This document shows positions 37,312 to 48,562 of a stretch of 64,000 nucleotides of DNA, piece after piece. Position numbers and translations under genes: made by a program. Position 1 is the first letter of the stretch, and each line of letters begins with the position of its first letter. The notes under the pieces are model-generated. The model made no database searches and was not told the DNA's origin. It saw only the letters and a list, made by a program, of their open reading frames with translations. This DNA is from Cryptomeria japonica (taxonomy: Eukaryota; Streptophyta; Pinopsida; Cupressales; Cupressaceae): assembly GCF_030272615.1 (NCBI RefSeq), contig NC_081414.1, forward strand, positions 6,149,001 through 6,213,000. Reading direction: 5' to 3'.

Positions 37312-37365
37312 TTTTTTTTTTTTTTTTTGAAAAAAGGCATATATATTAATAAAGAAAGAAAAAAC
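37312..37365 (-). repeat. Poly-T and LINE-tail-like insertion
   Basis: A run of about 18 T followed by GAAAAAAGGCATATATATTAATAAAG sits inside repeat unit 4. On the minus strand this reads as an ATTAAT-rich end with a poly-A tail, the form of a short LINE-type 3' end. The flanks resume the repeat. Confidence 0.4.
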
Positions 37366-38440
37366 CTAGTTTTTATAAGCTTTGAAACATGATTCAATAC
37401 TACATATTGTCTATTGTTTTCAATAATTATAGACAATAACACAGCTCAATACAAATATTACCTATTTTTTTCAATAATTATAAATTATAGCATGATTCAA
37501 TATGAATATTGCCTTCTTTTTGCAACAATTATAGATTATAGCATGATTCAAATCGAATACTATTTATTTTTTCAAATAATTATAGATTGTCAATAGGCCC
37601 TTGGTTTGTTGATGAAGTTGAAAGGTTCTTAATGAGTCCACTAGGGATCGAGCCTTATGGAGTGCAAGGCTCTGACATCAACAAGGGGTGAGGCCAAGAC
37701 CATGCCCTAACAGAATGGATTCCCCTCAACCTAAGGCTCGTGCTCCTATATCAAGCAGCTAAAGTGACTTTGTGGATGAAAAATCCTCCGTAAAAATCCA
37801 TTAATAAATTTCACATGTACTAATAGATGCTCGCTTTTACCTCAGTAGTTAGAATTTTTGGACTATAATTGGCCCATATGTGCACCTTTATTGGTACCCA
37901 TAGTGCACGACTATCGAGGCATTTGTGCATAATTATTGTCAATTTTAAGTGCATGGTTATTAGGGCATCTTTAAGCAGGTATCAAGTGACACTTTGAAAT
38001 ATGTACTTTTTAACTCTTGCATGCATAACGGATCCCACAGTGTGCATCATTACTACCGAAAAGCCAAAACAATAACTATAAGCAATTAAGTCGCATATAA
38101 AGACAACCAAAAATAATCATCGAAATCTGATATACAAAAAATTAACTATAATGAGTACTGTTACACTTCCCTAATTATAAAAAAGTAAAAAGTAAAAAGT
38201 AAAAGCTGATTCCTTGTCATTGAAGTGTTCTTGTTTGTATCTCATCCCCTTGACCTTAAATATGGTCAGCAACCAGAGAGCATATGTAGGGAAGGGGAAG
38301 GGAGGGAAGGGGAAGGGAAAGGGCACATTCCTCGTTTAGCAGTAGGTATGAGTAAAAGGTTTATTTACCTCCGGCAGAGAAGACAAGGGCAATAAATGAT
38401 AGGGACACATTTTCCAAGAAGAGCCTTAAAAAAGAAGAAA
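37366..38440. repeat. Tandem-family repeat unit 4 with an internal insertion
   Basis: The unit continues from 37366 with several copies of AATAATTATAGATTATA.CATGATTCAATA, is broken near 37590-38165 by about 575 bp of unrelated, less AT-rich DNA with no open frame, then resumes with the block shared with 36870-37085. Confidence 0.55.
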
Positions 38441-40533
38441 CGCTGACATAGGCATAAATACAATCACGTGGCTGCCCATCCCTTGTCTGTACAGACGTAA
38501 TAAACGTAGACTTTAATACTCTGAAATTTTGCTGTCAGATTACAGTACCCTACGTCACATCACGTATTTCTTTCGCATACAAATACGTATTCAGTTGACT
38601 TTTCCGTCTCTCGAACCTTCTCAATATATTCTCGGATTTTAATTTATTTAGACTGTCCTCTTATAGTAAAAAAAAATCACAAACACCCCCGCATATCAAG
38701 AACAAATACAACAAGCAAATATATTTTTATTTTATCACTATGAAATTGTTTAAGCATTAATTTTTGTTTTTTTGTTAAATTTTTTATTTTAAAGGAAATA
38801 CATAAGACAAAAGTTTAGTCGATTTTAGCATAGACCCCAAATATTGGAACTTGTGTTGATATATTCACGGGAGAACGTACGTTGGTCGTTGATAAATCAA
38901 TCTCTAGAAAAAAAAATAAAAAATGATTGAATACCTATTTTTAATTTATTTATTTATTTTTATTTTTATATTTATATTTATTCTCTACTCCACCTTTCGG
39001 TGCTCTTTTCTCTAGATGATTGCGACTGCTCTCTAACTATATTTATATTAATATTTATAATAATAATAAATTTTGTATCTACCTTTCACTTCACACACTT
39101 TATCAGATTTATGTTACTTGTGAGTCCTAGTCTATTTATAATGTATATACCAAGCCTTTTTCCCTTGTGTTTTGGGCCCCTTTTGACTAGAGTGTTTTAT
39201 ATTAAATAATAAATGATTGAATATATAATGTTTAATATAGTTTATAAAGTGAAAGCGAGAAAAACAGCTTTTTGCTAATAATTGTGTAATGATTTATCGC
39301 ACCTTTTTGTTGTAGATAATTACGCTGTCTATTTTCTTTAGTTGCACATATGATGATGTTACGGTTCTTTTTTGTCTTGGTTTTTCTATAATGTTCATGA
39401 CTTGGGCATCTTCGTGTTTTACATCTTATACTAAAACCATATATTTTTTAAGAATAAAAAAATATACTTACTTTTCATGACTTAAACTTCTTTTCAAACT
39501 TATCTTATGAATAGACATGTTTCTTAAGTGATATGATTTATTTATTAAGAATACTGCTGCAGAAATATGTAGTGCCTAGCCAACTCTAATAAAAAGGCAA
39601 AACGTACAAAAATAGGCTTTTCTTTTATGAGAAGTCAGTGATACTTACTACCATATTCATTGCTTTTGACAATAACAATCATATATGTCAAAGAATCGAA
39701 AAATGAGGGGTCTATTGAGAAATTGGGGGAGCTCATTGTCAGAGTGTATGGAAAAGAATCGAAATGCAAAAATCAATGATGGCAAGGCTGACTGACTGTC
39801 CTATAGACTTTCAATGTTTAGCCTCGTGGACGTTAAAAGTAGTAGTTGTTGTTGTTGTTCTATATAAAAAGATAAACATATGTGAAACAACATATAAATG
39901 ATTTTGTAATGTCTGTGTACAAGATATTAGTGATGAATGAATGGATGAGTTTTTTTTGCTTTGCAAATACTATTGTGCCACTAATATCCTTGAGTTGTCA
40001 CAATGACACTCAAAAGAGCATCAAGTCAATGCTCAAGCATGACTACAAAAGCATACGACTTACTCGGTTATATGAGAATTACCACGCAATCACCTTGCAA
40101 GGAGGCATGATTCTCTACCTTTATCATTCAAGATCAACATCATAATCTCCATCCCTCACACCTAGTAAGAATAGGATAAGAGTGAAACATCGACCTAGTG
40201 GTTTTCAAAACAACCCAATCATTTGGAACCCTCATGCCCACCCCTTTGCACTAGGAGGCCATTGTCTGGATAGTAAAACATACTCACCTTAAAAGAGTGG
40301 TTGAACACACATGCCAACTAAAACATGTATCATATAAACACACCAAAAAATAAAACATTATGAGTTTTTTTATCAACCACATAGAAATTCAAGGATCACT
40401 TGCAACCAAAATAGTTGTTTATAATATAGAGAAGCAATTGATATGTTATGAAGCTAGATAATTCATTAAATATAAAAATAAAATTAGCAGAATATACAAT
40501 GGGAAAACCTTTGCTATAAAGACAAGGATGAAA
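38441..40533. other. AT-rich spacer with a cluster of ACGT-core motifs
   Basis: No gene is supported. Between 38466 and 38590 there is a dense cluster of ACGT-core words (CACGTGG, GACGTAATAAACGTAG, TACGTCACATCACGTAT, TACGTATT) and a TTGACT W-box-like word, as in stress-responsive plant promoters. The rest to 40533 is AT-rich; the open frame at 39882-40145 has no recognisable domain. Confidence 0.5.
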
Positions 40534-40537
40534 CTCT
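40534..40537. repeat. Target-site duplication CTCT, left copy
   Basis: CTCT directly before the left terminal repeat is matched by CTCT at 53790-53793, directly after the right terminal repeat. Confidence 0.75.
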
Positions 40538-40572
40538 GGGTGAATTCACAAAGCTGGTTCCCACTTTTGCCA
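40538..40572 (+). repeat. Left terminal inverted repeat
   Basis: Over the first 31 positions, 27 match the complement of the right end; a 2-base length difference in a T run follows, then GCCA matches again. Confidence 0.8.
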
Positions 40573-40615
40573 ACGAAGGAATTTGGCGAAAGTGGAAATT
40601 TCGGATTTGCCCATG

Positions 40616-40778
40616 TTCGAGCGAAATAAGAATGTTCGCTCGAACTACCCCTGGCAGTCCGAGCGAACCAACCTTCTGAATTGGGTTCGCTCGAACATTG
40701 CGCAACTTTTGGGTTCGAGCGAACCCATTAAAATATTAATATTTTAATTGGTTCGCTCGAACCCCCCATTCGCTCGAA
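40616..40778. repeat. Left cluster of TTCGAGCGAA motifs
   Basis: Six exact copies of TTCGAGCGAA or its complement TTCGCTCGAA lie at 40616, 40635, 40686, 40714, 40752 and 40769, plus a one-mismatch copy at 40658. They occur in both orientations, so neighbouring copies can pair. The same words recur in the right arm. They may be binding sites for an element-encoded protein. Confidence 0.85.
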
Positions 40779-41369
40779 CCCTTTTCGGTTAGGGTTTTTT
40801 TTTTAAATTTATAAATATCAAAAATGACAGTTAAAAGGTCATTATCAAATTTGACTTTTTCTGTCTGGTGGGGGTTGGATCGAACCAGTCGTCAGCATCA
40901 CATCACCAAACTTTGTCTGCAGCAGTTAGCATCTTTTCTATTTCAGTTTTCGACCTTTGTTATATCAGGTGCACAAAATAACCCTTTGTTTGGTTTAATA
41001 ATGTTTTTTTTTATTAAATTTGTAAATAATTTGTTTGTTAATTTATTTTTTTAATTAAATAATTGTATATAGTTATTGTTTTTCAACATTTTAGAAAAAT
41101 GTTTGATAATTTATTGTTTTTCATTATTTTAGAAAAATGTTTGATAATTTAATGTTTTGATTGAAATGTGTCAATTTGTTTTTAAAATTACATAATTGTA
41201 TAGATGTATATTTTTTTCGACATTTTAAAAAATTGTTATGAAAAACATAGAAAACTAACCTGTAGTAAATTAGAACTTAGAAAAACATTAGCCAAAAAAG
41301 AAAAACGTTAGAAAAATTAATTTAAATAAACATTAGAAAATTTAGATAACAAATTTAAACAAATTAAAT
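40779..41369. other. Left-arm spacer of the DNA transposon
   Basis: T-rich and A-rich DNA with repeated phrases (TTTTTCA.(A/T)TTTTAGAAAAATGTTTGATAATTTA, twice near 41080 and 41120). No gene is supported; the open frame 40824-41054 has no domain. Confidence 0.5.
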
Positions 41370-44300
41370 TTCCTCTACAATGTGACACATTTTCACATCC
41401 TATTACACGCACAACATGACCCCTTAAGACCACATATGACACTATACGTTCCCTTAGGAGGTCATAGAAGATCACATATAACATAGTAGTGTACATGTAT
41501 GACATTCCCTTTAGGATCACATCTAGTGTCCTAAGGGGTCATACGTGGTTCTAAGGGGTCACACATGTGTTATAACACATGCGTGACCCCTTAGAACCGC
41601 ATATGACCTCTTATAAAATTGTAGTGTGAACGACATACCCCTTAGTCCATCAAATAGTGTCTTAACACGTGTGACCCATTACAACCACATATGACCCTTT
41701 ATAAAATCCTAGTATGAACGACATACCCCTTAGTCCATCACATAGCGTCTTAAGGGGTTGTATGTGGTCCTAAGGGGTCACGCATGCATTAACACATGCG
41801 TGACCCCTTAGTAGGTCACATAGGACCCCTTATAACATCCTACTATACATATGACATTCCCCTTAGGATCACATAGTGTCATAAGGGGTCATATGTGGTC
41901 CTGAGGGGTCATGCATGTGTTATAACACATGCATGAACCCTTAGAACCGCATATGACACCTTATAAAATCCTAGTGTGAACGACATACCCCTTAATTCAT
42001 CACATAGTGTCTTAAGGGGTCGTATGTTGTCCTAAGGGGTCACGCATGCATTAACACATGCGTGACCCCTTAGTAGGTCACATATGACCCCTTATAACAT
42101 CCTGTTGTACATATGACATTCCCCTTAGGATCATATAGTGTCCTAAGGGGTCATATGTGGTTAGAACCACATATGACCCCTTATAAAATCCTAGTGTGAA
42201 CGACATACCCCTTAGTTCATCACATAGTGTCTTAAGGGGTCGTATGTGGTCCTAAGGGGTCACGCATGCATTGACACATGTGTGACCCCTTAGTAGGTCA
42301 CATATGACCCCTTATAACATCCTACTATACATATGACATTTCCTTTGTGTCCTAAGGGGTTGAATATGTGGTCCTAAGGGCTCACTCATGCATTAACACA
42401 TGCATGACCCCTTAGTAGGTCACATATGACCCCTTATAACATCCTACTGTACATATGACATTCCCCTTAGGATCACATAGTGTCATAAGGGGTCATATGT
42501 GGTCCTAAGGGGTCATGCATGTGTTATAACATATGCATGACCCCTTAGAACCGCATATGACCCCTTATAGAATCCTACTGTGAATGACATACCCCTTAGT
42601 CCATCACATAGTGTCTTAAGGGGTCGTATGTGGTCCTAAGGGGTCACGCATGCATTAACACATGCGTGACCCCTTAGTAGGTCACATATGACCCCTTATA
42701 ACATCCTGTTGTACATATGACATTCCCCTTAGGATCATATAGTGTCCTAAGGGGTCATATGTGGTTAGAACCACATATGACCCCTTATAAAATCCTAGTG
42801 TGAACGACATACCCCTTAGTTCATCACATAGTGTCTTAAGGGGTCGTATGTGGTCCTAAGGGGTCACGCATGCATTGACACATGTGTGACCCCTTAGAAG
42901 GTCACATATGACCCCTTATAACATCCTACTGTACATATGACATTTCCTATGTGTCCTAAGGGGTTGAATATGTGGTCCTAAGGGCTCACGCATGCATTAA
43001 CACATGCATGACCCCTTAGTAGGTCACATATGACCCCTTATAACATCCTACTGTACATATGGCATTCCCCTTAGGATCACATAGTGTCGTAAGGGGTCAT
43101 ATGTGGTCCTAAGGGGTCATGCATGTGTTATAACATATGCATGACCCCTTAGAACCGCATATGACCCCTTATAGAATCCTACTGTGAACGACATACCCCT
43201 TAGTCCATCACATAGTGTCTTAAGGGGTCGTATGTGGTCCTAAGGGGTCACGCATGCATTAACACATGCGTGACCCCTTAGTAGGTCACATATGACCCCT
43301 TATAACATCCTGTTGTACATACGACATTCCCCTTAGGATCATATAGTGTCCTAAGGGGTCATATGTGGTTAGAACCACATATGACCCCTTATAAAATCCT
43401 AGTGTGAACGACATACCCCTTAGTTCATCACATAGTGTCTTAAGGGGTCGTATGTGGTCCTAAGGGGTCACGCATGCATTGACACATGTGTGACCCCTTA
43501 GTAGGTCACATATGACCCCTTATAACATCCTACTGTACATATGACATTTCCTATGTGTCTTAAGGGGTTGAATATGTGGTCCTAAGGGCTCACGCATGCA
43601 TTAACACATGCATGACCCCTTAGTAGGTCACATATGACCCCTTATAACATCCTACTGTACATATGACATTCCCCTTAGGATCACATAGTGTCATAAGGGG
43701 TCATATGTGGTCCTAAGGGGTCATGCATGTGTTATAACATATGCATGACCCCTTAGAACCGCATATGACCCCTTATAGAATCCTAGTGTGAATGACATAC
43801 CCCTTAGTCCATCACATAGTGTCTTAAGGGGTCGTATGTTGTCCTAAGGGGTCACGCATGCATTAACACATGCGTGACCCCTTAGTAGGTCACATATGAC
43901 CCCTTATAACATCCTACTGTACATATGACATTCCCCTTAGGATCATATAGTGTCCTAAGGGGTCATATGTGGTTAGAACCACGTATGACCCCTTATAGAT
44001 TCCTAGTGTGAACGTCATACCCCTTAGTCCATCACATAGTGTCTTAAGGGGTCGTATGTGGTCCTAAGGGGTCACGCATGCATTAACACATGCGTGACCC
44101 CTTAGTAGGTCACATATGACCCCTTATAACATCCTGTTGTACATATGACATTCCCCTTAGGATCATATAGTGTCCTAAGGGGTCATATGTGGTTAGAACC
44201 ACATATGACCCCTTATAAAATCCTAGTGTGAACGACATACCCCTTAGTTCATCACATAGTGTCTTAAGGGGTCGTATGTGGTCCTAAGGGGTCACGCATG

Positions 44301-44640
44301 CATTGACACATGTGTGACCCCTTAGTAGGTCACATATGACCCCTTATAACATCCTACTGTACATATGACATTCCCCTTAGGATCATATAGTGTCCTAAGT
44401 GGTCACACATGCATTAACACATGTGTGACCCCTTAGTAGGTCACATATGACCCCTTATAACATCCTACTATACATATGACATTCCCCTTAGGATCATATA
44501 GTGTCCTAAGGGGTCATATGTGGTTAGAACCACATATGACCCCTTATAAAATCCTAGTGTGAATGACATACCCCTTAGTCCATCACATAGTGTCTTAAGG
44601 GGTCGTATGTTGTCCTTAGGATCATATAGTGTCCTAACAT
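41370..44640. repeat. Hairpin-rich tandem array with 604-bp higher-order period
   Basis: The array is built from CCTAAGGGGTCA and its complement TGACCCCTTAGG. The anchor (A/G)CATTCCCCTTAGGATCAC occurs at 41853, 42457, 43061 and 43665, exactly 604 bases apart each time. Inside each period, inverted pairs form hairpins: GGTCACGCATG with CATGCGTGACC, and GGTCATATGTGG with CCACATATGACC. The flanks of the array contain partial units. It lies between the left terminus and the plus-strand gene of the transposon. It is non-coding. Confidence 0.92.
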
Positions 44641-44689
44641 ATGACGTGTTAGATCTCTCTATTCTTGAATTTTTTATGTATGTCAAAGA

Positions 44690-44876
44690 TTTAAATATAT
44701 ACACATGTTAGATCTCTCTATCTCTCTGAAATATATGTTATCTCTAGATCTGAAATATATGTTCTCTCTCTCTCTCACTGAAATATTTGAAATTTTTACA
44801 TGTATTTTTTGAAAATGAAAATGATCTCTCTCTCTCTCTCTCATGAAAATGATCTCTCTCTCTCTCTCTACTTACG
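44690..44876 (+). repeat. CT microsatellites upstream of the transposon plus-strand gene
   Basis: Several runs of CT (near 44711, 44763, 44826 and 44857), separated by TGAAATAT or ATGAAAATGAT, lie just before the ATG at 44912. CT-rich tracts are common in plant 5' leaders and core promoters, so this may be the leader of the gene. Confidence 0.8.
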
Positions 44877-44911
44877 TATTTATTTTAACTTTATGACATG
44901 TACCTAGATAG

Positions 44912-46873
44912 ATGGCATCCCAGGATATACCTTCGCAGGCTCCTGATCAGGATCCACCTGCGCAGGCTCCTGATCAGGATCCACCTGCGTAGGCTCCACA
45001 TCAGGATCCACCTGCCCAGGCTCCACATCAGGAGCCACCACAGCAGGATCCTCCACAGCAGGATCCCCCCTTGCCCGACATTGCTACTATTTTTCATTAC
45101 AGTGATCGGGAGTTGCATAGGTTGAGGGCCATACTAGATGACCCTCATACTGATGGCGTGTACAAGAGTACGTGCACATCCATTTTTGACAGTTTGCGGA
45201 CATTGAGGGACCGCTTAGCATCTCATACCTCATTCTCACCTAAGGTTATAGAGGATATATATAGACAGTTGAGGAGTGAGGTGAGGGGTCCTCATTCTTT
45301 TGCTGATGTGGTGGGGGTGGTCTCGAAGGAGACCATCAAGGAGAGATGCTTCCCACAATATCAGGAGAAGAGTAAGGTGAGGGGATATCAGGTTACCAGA
45401 TGTATTGACCCACAGGTTGCATCACTGATTTACCCACGATTCTTAGCAGCCCATGGTCGTTATCCTAATAACAACCAGATTCCATTATACTTTGCACAAC
45501 AAGTATTTGCTGAGGTTCATTGTCAGATGAAACCAAACTACCTTGATATTCCAGGATATTATGGACATGGGAGGGGCAGGATTGCTGATAGAGATGCATA
45601 TCGTAGGCGTGATAGAGCTCCGCCTAGACACAGGGACCTTGTTGGCCAAAGATTTCCTGCAGTAGTCCCAGCCATGGCACCCATAGCGGATCACGTTGTG
45701 ATTGCTTCTCAGAGAGAAGCAATTGATAGGATTGGACAGATTGCATCAGCAGCAGCCACCATATCTTCTGACAGGGTGGGCAGATATATGATGAGTCGAC
45801 CACGTTCGCGATCATCCATAGATCATGCATCTTCTAGTCATGGGGGGGCTTCAGATTCAGATGATCGATATATTTCTGCTGGCATCCCCTCCCCAAATGA
45901 GGTAGCAGCTATAGTCAGAGGTAGTAGACATGTACAGATTTCGCAGTATTTAGCCGAGGACCTACTACATGCTTATATTTTTATTTCATCTCGACTTGGG
46001 ATACCATTGGGTGATGTTAGAGAGGAGATTCTCAGAGATGGTCAGGCTACAGTGGCATCGACGCATACCCCGAGGCAGTCACAGCATTCTCATCACTCTA
46101 CACATGCTCCAGGCACTGACCCACCTACAGATCACTTTGTTGCTGCAGAGGAGGAGCTACGAGCTGATCAACTCCATATCATAGATGAGGGCCGGTTGGA
46201 TTCATTTGAGGAGGAGATACGAGCTGATCAGGTACATATCACAGATGAGGGTTTGGACTCATTTGAGGATCAGCTGAGAGATTTGAGCCATACTGGATTT
46301 ATGGACATGCTACTACAGTCAGACACTTCATCCACGATGCCCACTCATCTAGTTAGCCCCTTGCACTCCTCAGTGATACGTACAGCTAGAGAGAGATATG
46401 CAAGCACGAGTGATGTTGTTGATATGATCACGGGACAGGATCAGACTATACAGCCTACTCCAGGTGATACACAGGTATGTACATGTACATGTGCGTTTAA
46501 AATTTTAGAAGATATGTATACATACATTGCAAATTTGTACCTGATAAATCTATATATATAGATCTCATGTTTAATAAATAATCTAGAGTTCTAAGTTTTA
46601 ATTTGTAGATCATTTAAATTGATTGTGGACTATTCCTTAAATTGACAGTTAGCTCATGTCACTCCTTCCTTGAGCTCTGAGCATGTGCGTAGGAGAGATT
46701 CTTTAGATGCTGTTAGTGTACAGGTTAGTTATGGTTTTTGGTATATATATTTGATGTACATGTGCACGTCTAGAGAGATAGATATATTATATTTAATATT
46801 TAAATAAATTCTACTTTTGCAGGACTCCCCCTCAGATGGTCGCTCAGTTCGTAGCCGACATGATCCCTGTTGA
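44912..46873 (+). CDS. Unknown three-exon gene of the DNA transposon
   Basis: Exon 1 (44912-46474) starts at ATGGCATCC; exon 2 is 46649-46723 and exon 3 is 46823-46873, ending TGA. Introns begin GTATGT and GTTAGT, end GACAG and TGCAG, and are all phase 0; the joined length is 563 codons. The protein opens with four or more copies of a Gln/Pro/Asp-rich unit (QAPDQDPPA); one Gln codon there is TAG (44990-44992), the only stop. The body has two helical-looking blocks (RELHRLRAILDD, SPKVIEDIYRQLRSEVRG), a tyrosine- and arginine-rich segment (YYGHGRGRIADRDAYRRRDR), and an internal duplication (RADQLHIIDEG/RADQVHITDEG). I recognise no domain. Known plant transposons often carry an accessory DNA-binding gene; whether this one binds the adjacent array is an inference. 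An ATG-less reading from 45050 would avoid the TAG. Confidence 0.75.
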
Positions 46874-48562
46874 TTTGCTCCAGACTTTATAGCTCATTTA
46901 CATTTATCTTTTTATATACTTTCATATTATATATATTCATGCACGTACATGGAGTTTAGACTCTAGATTATACTTTATACCTGGTTTGTGTTTGACTCTA
47001 GATTATACTTTATACTTTATACATGGAGTTTAGACTCTGGATTATACTTTATACCTGGTTTGTGTTTGACTCTAGATTATACTTTATACTTTATACATGG
47101 AGTTTAGACTTTAGATTATACTTTATAAGTTTTATACATGTTTGATTATATTAGATTTATACATGTTTGATTATATTCTAGATTTATGTATATGATGTTT
47201 GATTAAATTATATTTAAATACATGTTTGATTAGATTGTATATTTCATGCATGTACAACGACTTGTTTAGACTCTAGATTATACTTTATACCTGGTTTGTG
47301 TTTGATCAGATTATACATGTTTGATTATATTAGATTATATTAGATTATACATGAAATGAACAAACAAAACTTAATAGGTCATGTATTGAATAGTTCACAT
47401 CCAATACATTGTAGGTATGTGAGCTTCTAGGTATGTATATTGTAGTTAAATAGTTCACAGATCATGTACATGTCCTAATTCCATATTAAATATCAATTTT
47501 ACAAATGTTCAAGTTACTTGAGATCTAGAATTTATCTTGATTGTATTAATTAGATTTATACATGTTTGATTATCTATTAGATTTAATTTATACATGAAAT
47601 GATTTTCAAATGTAAAAGAGTATGTATGATTATACATGTTTCAAGATTTTCAAACAAAAGAGTATGTATGAAATGAACAAACTAAACTTAATAGGTCATG
47701 TATTGAATAGTTCACATCCAGTACATGTATATTACATCTAGGTATGTATATTGTAGGTATGTGAGCTTCTAGGTATGCATATTGTAGTTAAATAGTTCAC
47801 AACATGTGCATGTGCTAATTCCATATTAAATATCAATTTTACAAATGTACATATTACATTTTAATTTAAATATGCATTTTTTAATTAAATACAAATACAA
47901 TTACATACAATTAAACATGTGTACATTTAAATACATCCTAATTTGATATAATGTATAAATAAACTTAAAAAATATTTATCCTTTGGTTTCAAATGTTCAA
48001 GTTACTTGAGATCTAGAATTTATCTTGATTGTGTTAATTAGATTTATACATGTTTGATTATCTATTAGATTTAATTTATACATGAAATGATTTTCAAATG
48101 TAAAAGAGTATGTATGATTATACATGTTTCAAGATTTTCAAACAAAAGAGTATGTATGAAATGAACAAACTAAACTTAATAGGTCATGTATTGAATAGTT
48201 CACATCCAGTACATGTATATTACATCTAGGTATGTATATTGTAGGTATGTGAGCTTCTAGGTATGTATATTGTAGTTAAATAGTTCACAACATGTGCATG
48301 TCCTAATTCCATATTAAATATCAATTTTACAAATGTACATATTACATTCTAATTTAAATAATATGCATTTTTTAATTAAATACAAATACAATTACATACG
48401 ATTAAACATGCACATTTAAATACATCCTAATTTGATATAATGTATAAATAAACTTAAAAAATATTTATCCTTTAGTTTCAAAACAAGTTACTTGAGATCT
48501 AGAATTTATCTTGAACTTACATTAAAATTCAATTCATGTGGATTACTAAATGTATATATAGT
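46874..48562. repeat. Repetitive spacer between the convergent transposon genes
   Basis: Short tandem phrases (GACTCTAGATTATACTTTATAC and relatives) occupy 46950-47300. A larger direct duplication of about 487 bp follows: the word AAGTTACTTGAGATCTAGAA occurs at 47511, 47999 and 48485, the last copy being partial. The two full copies differ by few substitutions. No gene is supported. The 3' ends of both genes lie at its borders. Confidence 0.85.

Noticed and set aside
39882-40145. An 87-codon open frame just left of the DNA transposon.
   Set aside because: I could not match it to any domain, and the surrounding spacer shows no other coding signal.
40616-40778. tRNA T-arm-like GGTTCGAGCC words suggesting tRNA genes.
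   Set aside because: The words are palindromic and repeated in both orientations with no cloverleaf around them.
41370-44640. A centromeric or subtelomeric satellite.
   Set aside because: The array lies between the terminal inverted repeats of one transposon and is built from stem-loop units; position argues for an element component.
45485-45830. Minus-strand open frames under the transposon accessory gene.
   Set aside because: They overlap the much longer plus-strand gene and have no motifs.
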